Assembly (NCBI RefSeq): GCF_021441885.1
Contig: NZ_CP090440.1
Coordinates: forward strand, 248,001-312,000
Reading direction: 5' to 3'
From: Vibrio maritimus
GTDB taxonomy: Bacteria > Pseudomonadota > Gammaproteobacteria > Enterobacterales > Vibrionaceae
DNA length: 64,000 nt
In this document: positions 61,241 to 64,000 of the stretch, one piece after another
How the letters are laid out: every line of letters begins with the position of its first letter
Numbering within the stretch: the stretch's first letter is position 1
The notes under the pieces: model-generated
The model's input: the letters and a program-made list of their open reading frames with translations, nothing else
Databases searched by the model: none
Told to the model about the DNA's origin: nothing
Translations under genes and position numbers: made by a program

Positions 61241-62889
61241 TGTGCAAGCTCCTCAATATGAAATTCTTGACTGGTTACGACGGTGTAGAGAGCATTACGG
61301 ACCTTCAAGCTTTGTTGCGTATCACGAAGATCTTCCAACCCCTCTAGGACAATCGCTTTAAGTGGCTCACTCATTCTTTGAGAAAGCAGTCGCCTTTCAA
61401 TCTCTTCAATCAATGCTTCATGGTCATTGGCTATCGCTTCTAGCGGTGCGGTATTAATGACGATGCGCGCTGGATTATCTTCTCCGTTGTAATTTGTCCT
61501 GCCCGTTGCCGACCAAAGCTGGTTGTTAGTGAGGATGAAGTTGTTCCAACTCAATATCTCAAATTCAGGTGCTACATCATTTGCATCGGTTATCTCCCCG
61601 TTCGGGGCATAATCTGGCGAGAAAAAATTGAACACACTTGGAGAGCCGAGCGGCGACTGCCCATACGCTCCAAAGGTGTTGATCGAGTTGTGAAAACGTC
61701 CAGAAGGATCAGCGGATTTCGCCTCGAGAGCTCGGAAAAAATTGGTCATCGCAATTAGGGGCTCTTTCATCTTAACGGGTGAGCGATCGCCGCCATTCAG
61801 TGCCTCACTATCAGTAAGGATCCCACGGACTACGGCTTTAAGATCGCCTCTCACGCCGCTACCATTATCGTCAAACAGTGCGCTCACTCTTGCGACATAC
61901 GCAGGAGAAGGATTAGATGTCACTAACCTTTGGATAAGATGGCGACTGATAAATGGACTTGTGTTTGGATGGTTTAGCAACATATCCATGGCCTGCGCCA
62001 TATCCTGTTCGGCGGTCTGACCTTGAGCAAACACCTCTCCCATCACCACTTTTTCTTCAAAATCATGACGTTCTGGATACGCCACCATTGGCAACAACCA
62101 GTTGCCATCTTTAGAGCCCCACCAATTAGGATGGTTTTTCTCAGCGATGTGCCAGCCAGTAAACACACGAGCCAGGTTCTCAATATCATCCTGCGAATAC
62201 GTTGGAATCAACTGCCCTTGGCTGTCAAGCTTCTCCGAACCATCTGGGTTTAGCTCATACAGACCGATACTAAACAGTTGCATCACTTCGCGCGCATAGT
62301 TTTCGTCAGGATAACGATTACTCTCAGGGTCTGCCTTTTGATTTGCCATCATCGACAAGTAATCCCCCATGGCAGCATGCAGGGTCACCGATTCAATCAA
62401 CTCTCGATAATTAGCAAATGCGTGTGTGATGAGCATGTCATAATAACTGGTCATCTCCAAAACGCGGCCATTTAAGCTAGCGCCGTATCGCGAAATCACG
62501 AAGATCTCGCTGAGGGCGAACGCGACTCGTTGCCTAAGTTGATCGGGGGCATTCAAGCTAAGATCCCACCATACTGACACGCGATCAGATTGGTTGTAAC
62601 TGTCTCGCCCATCCTCAAGTGGATACTGTTTGAGGCGGGTTAAGTGCAAGCTCGGAGCCATAGCGAGCTGCCTATTAAGCCATTTTGAGTAGCCGAGGTC
62701 GGTTAATTCTTGATAAGAATTAGGCTTCGGACCAAATGTAGAGCGATAGAGAAGGTCGTAGCGTTGATCTTGTGTCAATGGATTAGGTTCACCTCCCGAG
62801 TCCCCCTCTCCACCACATGCAGAAAGCAATGAAAGTGTGAGCAAACAGAGGCTCGATTTAAATGCGCGACGCTTTACTAGGGGGAACAA
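61237..62889 (-). CDS. DUF1800 family lipoprotein (pair 3)
   Basis: Encodes 550 residues, probably from TTG 62889 (AAGG upstream). The N-terminus is a lipoprotein signal (LTLSLLSACGGEGD, lipobox LSAC), unlike pairs 1 and 2. The DUF1800 core follows: LYRSTFGPKPNSYQELTDL, LRQRVAFALSEIFVISRYGA, ENYAREVMQLFSIGLYEL and SVFNFFSPDYAPNG. Membrane attachment suggests that the DUF1800/DUF1501 complex works in the periplasm or at the outer membrane. It overlaps the DUF1501 start by 4 bases. Confidence 0.92.
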   Translation of the reverse strand: MFPLVKRRAFKSSLCLLTLSLLSACGGEGDSGGEPNPLTQDQRYDLLYRSTFGPKPNSYQELTDLGYSKWLNRQLAMAPSLHLTRLKQYPLEDGRDSYNQSDRVSVWWDLSLNAPDQLRQRVAFALSEIFVISRYGASLNGRVLEMTSYYDMLITHAFANYRELIESVTLHAAMGDYLSMMANQKADPESNRYPDENYAREVMQLFSIGLYELNPDGSEKLDSQGQLIPTYSQDDIENLARVFTGWHIAEKNHPNWWGSKDGNWLLPMVAYPERHDFEEKVVMGEVFAQGQTAEQDMAQAMDMLLNHPNTSPFISRHLIQRLVTSNPSPAYVARVSALFDDNGSGVRGDLKAVVRGILTDSEALNGGDRSPVKMKEPLIAMTNFFRALEAKSADPSGRFHNSINTFGAYGQSPLGSPSVFNFFSPDYAPNGEITDANDVAPEFEILSWNNFILTNNQLWSATGRTNYNGEDNPARIVINTAPLEAIANDHEALIEEIERRLLSQRMSEPLKAIVLEGLEDLRDTQQSLKVRNALYTVVTSQEFHIEELAQ

Positions 62890-63003
62890 CTCAAAAACCT
62901 TACTACGACAGAAGACTTAATCGGACACTAGCGAAGAACATTAAGTGCAACAATCTAGCCCGCCATAAACTGTGTCATGGATTCAAAATATTTCAACAAT
63001 TCA

Positions 63004-63600
63004 GGGCTTGTTGCAAAAAATGATGAGAGGCGAGCCTCGACTATTCACTTTCCATTTCTAGCTAAAAATCACCTCAACATTGAACAAACGATTCATTAAA
63101 GTGGAGCGCTCCCGTGCTAAAGTCTTCGGCTGTTTTTCTAGAGGGTAATAGAGGGTAATAACGCAGACAACGTCTAAGGAATTGATAGGCTGAGTGGCGA
63201 TTGCGTCTATGAGAGAAATAGAAATCCGGTGCTTGGCCGTGCTTATTGATGGCTCGATAAAGGTAAAGCCATTTACCTTTCACTTTGACGTAAGTTTCAT
63301 CCAGCTGCTAGGAAGAGTCTACATTAATCATTTGATAACGCTTCATTTTCTTAGGAAGTAGCGGCGAAAACTCAATAAACCAACGGTAGATAATCGAACG
63401 ATTTACTGAGTTCCCCCGCTCTTGCAGCATATCGCTGAGGTTGGCGCAACTCATTAGAGTAGTGCCGTACCATCGAATGCTCTACAAGATGATTTCCGGA
63501 GCAAAATGTTTTCATTTGAACTCGTTCGTCATTGATTTAACCAATCATTACTACAGACGATGATAGTTTCCGCTTAACGCTGATTTTTTGCAACAAGCCC
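63004..63600 (-). pseudogene. IS6-family (group A) element with large internal deletion
   Basis: Ends GGGCTTGTTGCAAAAAAT (63004) and complement (63600). Only parts of the transposase remain: KGKWLYLYRAINKHGQAPDF with YFSHRRNRHSAYQFLRRCL, and N-terminal residues near 63330-63480 with stops. It is inactive. Confidence 0.82.
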
Positions 63601-64000
63601 GTTCGATTGAACGCTGGCTCCTCAGTTGAGAGACCGATAACAAACAAGGACGCTACATAGGACTCCAAGCATGAACCTCGAATGGTCGACTGGGTCTCGA
63701 ACCCGCATTACGCAAGCATGAGGTAGCTTATTATAAATACGAAAATGAAGCAAAACATCAACGTTTAAGTTGATACAGGGAAAACACAATTAGATATCCA
63801 CATCAGACCGTTAGAACTCTTTTTCTCGGTTGAAAACAATCAAGAAGGTATCAAGGAAGCTCTGAAAATCATAAACAAACACAACCCTAAACGCATTGTC
63901 ATTAAGGCGACTGACCGCCTTGAAATGCCATTTATATTAGCGTGTGCCGAAGCCAAATTACCAATAGTTAGAGCCAACCCCGTGCACATTAAACGCTTCG
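63601..64000 (+). pseudogene. IS110-family element, degenerate, runs off the window
   Basis: The leader (63605-63745) matches that of the copy at 38546-39640. The gene starts MKQNINV at about 63745 but meets TAA where the other copy has GGA (NVGVD), then continues DTGKTQLDIHIRPLELFFSV to LPIVRANPVHIKRF at the edge. Several substitutions (IEATGR to IKATDR) remove conserved residues, including the catalytic Glu. It is inactive. Confidence 0.85.

Noticed and set aside
1..64000. CRISPR arrays, tRNA or rRNA genes, and a replication origin with iterons
   Set aside because: Looked for regularly spaced repeats, tRNA-like cloverleafs ending in CCA, rRNA signatures and tandem iterons; none was found by eye.

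Overview
The window looks like accessory DNA of a Vibrionaceae bacterium, either a conjugative plasmid or a plasmid-derived island. The Hcp protein is very close to the V. cholerae Hcp I know. The left end carries plasmid maintenance and transfer functions: a Hok-type killer locus, ssb, a secreted endonuclease I and the 3' end of traD. Base composition is moderately AT-rich. About half of the window is insertion sequences or their debris, from IS6 (two groups), IS5/IS903, IS3, IS110, ISNCY and Tn3, plus a group II intron. No rRNA, tRNA or CRISPR was seen.

Layout. 1-4.3 kb: plasmid backbone with hok/mok/Sok. 4.7-8.5 kb: a broken Gfo/Idh oxidoreductase gene and DUF1800/DUF1501 pair 1. 8.7-16.6 kb: IS903 and IS6 copies, cytochrome b561, resolvase fragments, an Rpn-type nuclease remnant, a methyltransferase and a secreted protein. 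16.7-27.0 kb: an orphan type VI secretion (T6SS) cluster (hcp, PAAR, vgrG, DUF4123 adaptor, LysM-bearing effector, lipoprotein immunity candidate) between two inverted copies of one IS6 element. 27-33 kb: IS110 and ISNCY, integron attC-like sequence, a broken LysE gene, and a nitrilase plus membrane metalloprotease operon. 33.29-40.07 kb: a unit bounded by 38-bp Tn3-type inverted repeats and a 5-bp target duplication. It sits inside a group II intron maturase gene and carries a second T6SS effector (PAAR-toxin) with two immunity candidates, an EamA transporter and IS debris. 40-49.5 kb: IS110, a broken LysE gene, an outer-membrane protein, an aminoglycoside 6-adenylyltransferase and several IS. 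49.5-53.9 kb: a decayed tatABC operon divergent from DUF1800/DUF1501 pair 2. 54-56 kb: IS6 and the 3' end of a Tn3 transposase with its terminal repeat. 56.6-58.6 kb: a lipoprotein GH19 chitinase. 59-64 kb: IS6 debris, DUF1800/DUF1501 pair 3 and the start of a degenerate IS110.

How the genes fit together. Two contact-dependent antibacterial modules have each been packaged by a different kind of mobile element, but no core T6SS apparatus is present, so they would depend on a chromosomal T6SS. The three DUF1800/DUF1501 pairs are probably exported: each DUF1501 has a twin-arginine signal, and remnants of a dedicated tatABC operon lie beside one pair. Decay is widespread. Most premature stops can be explained by single C-to-T or G-to-A changes, while recognisable effector, immunity, chitinase, DUF1800/DUF1501 and resistance genes remain open.
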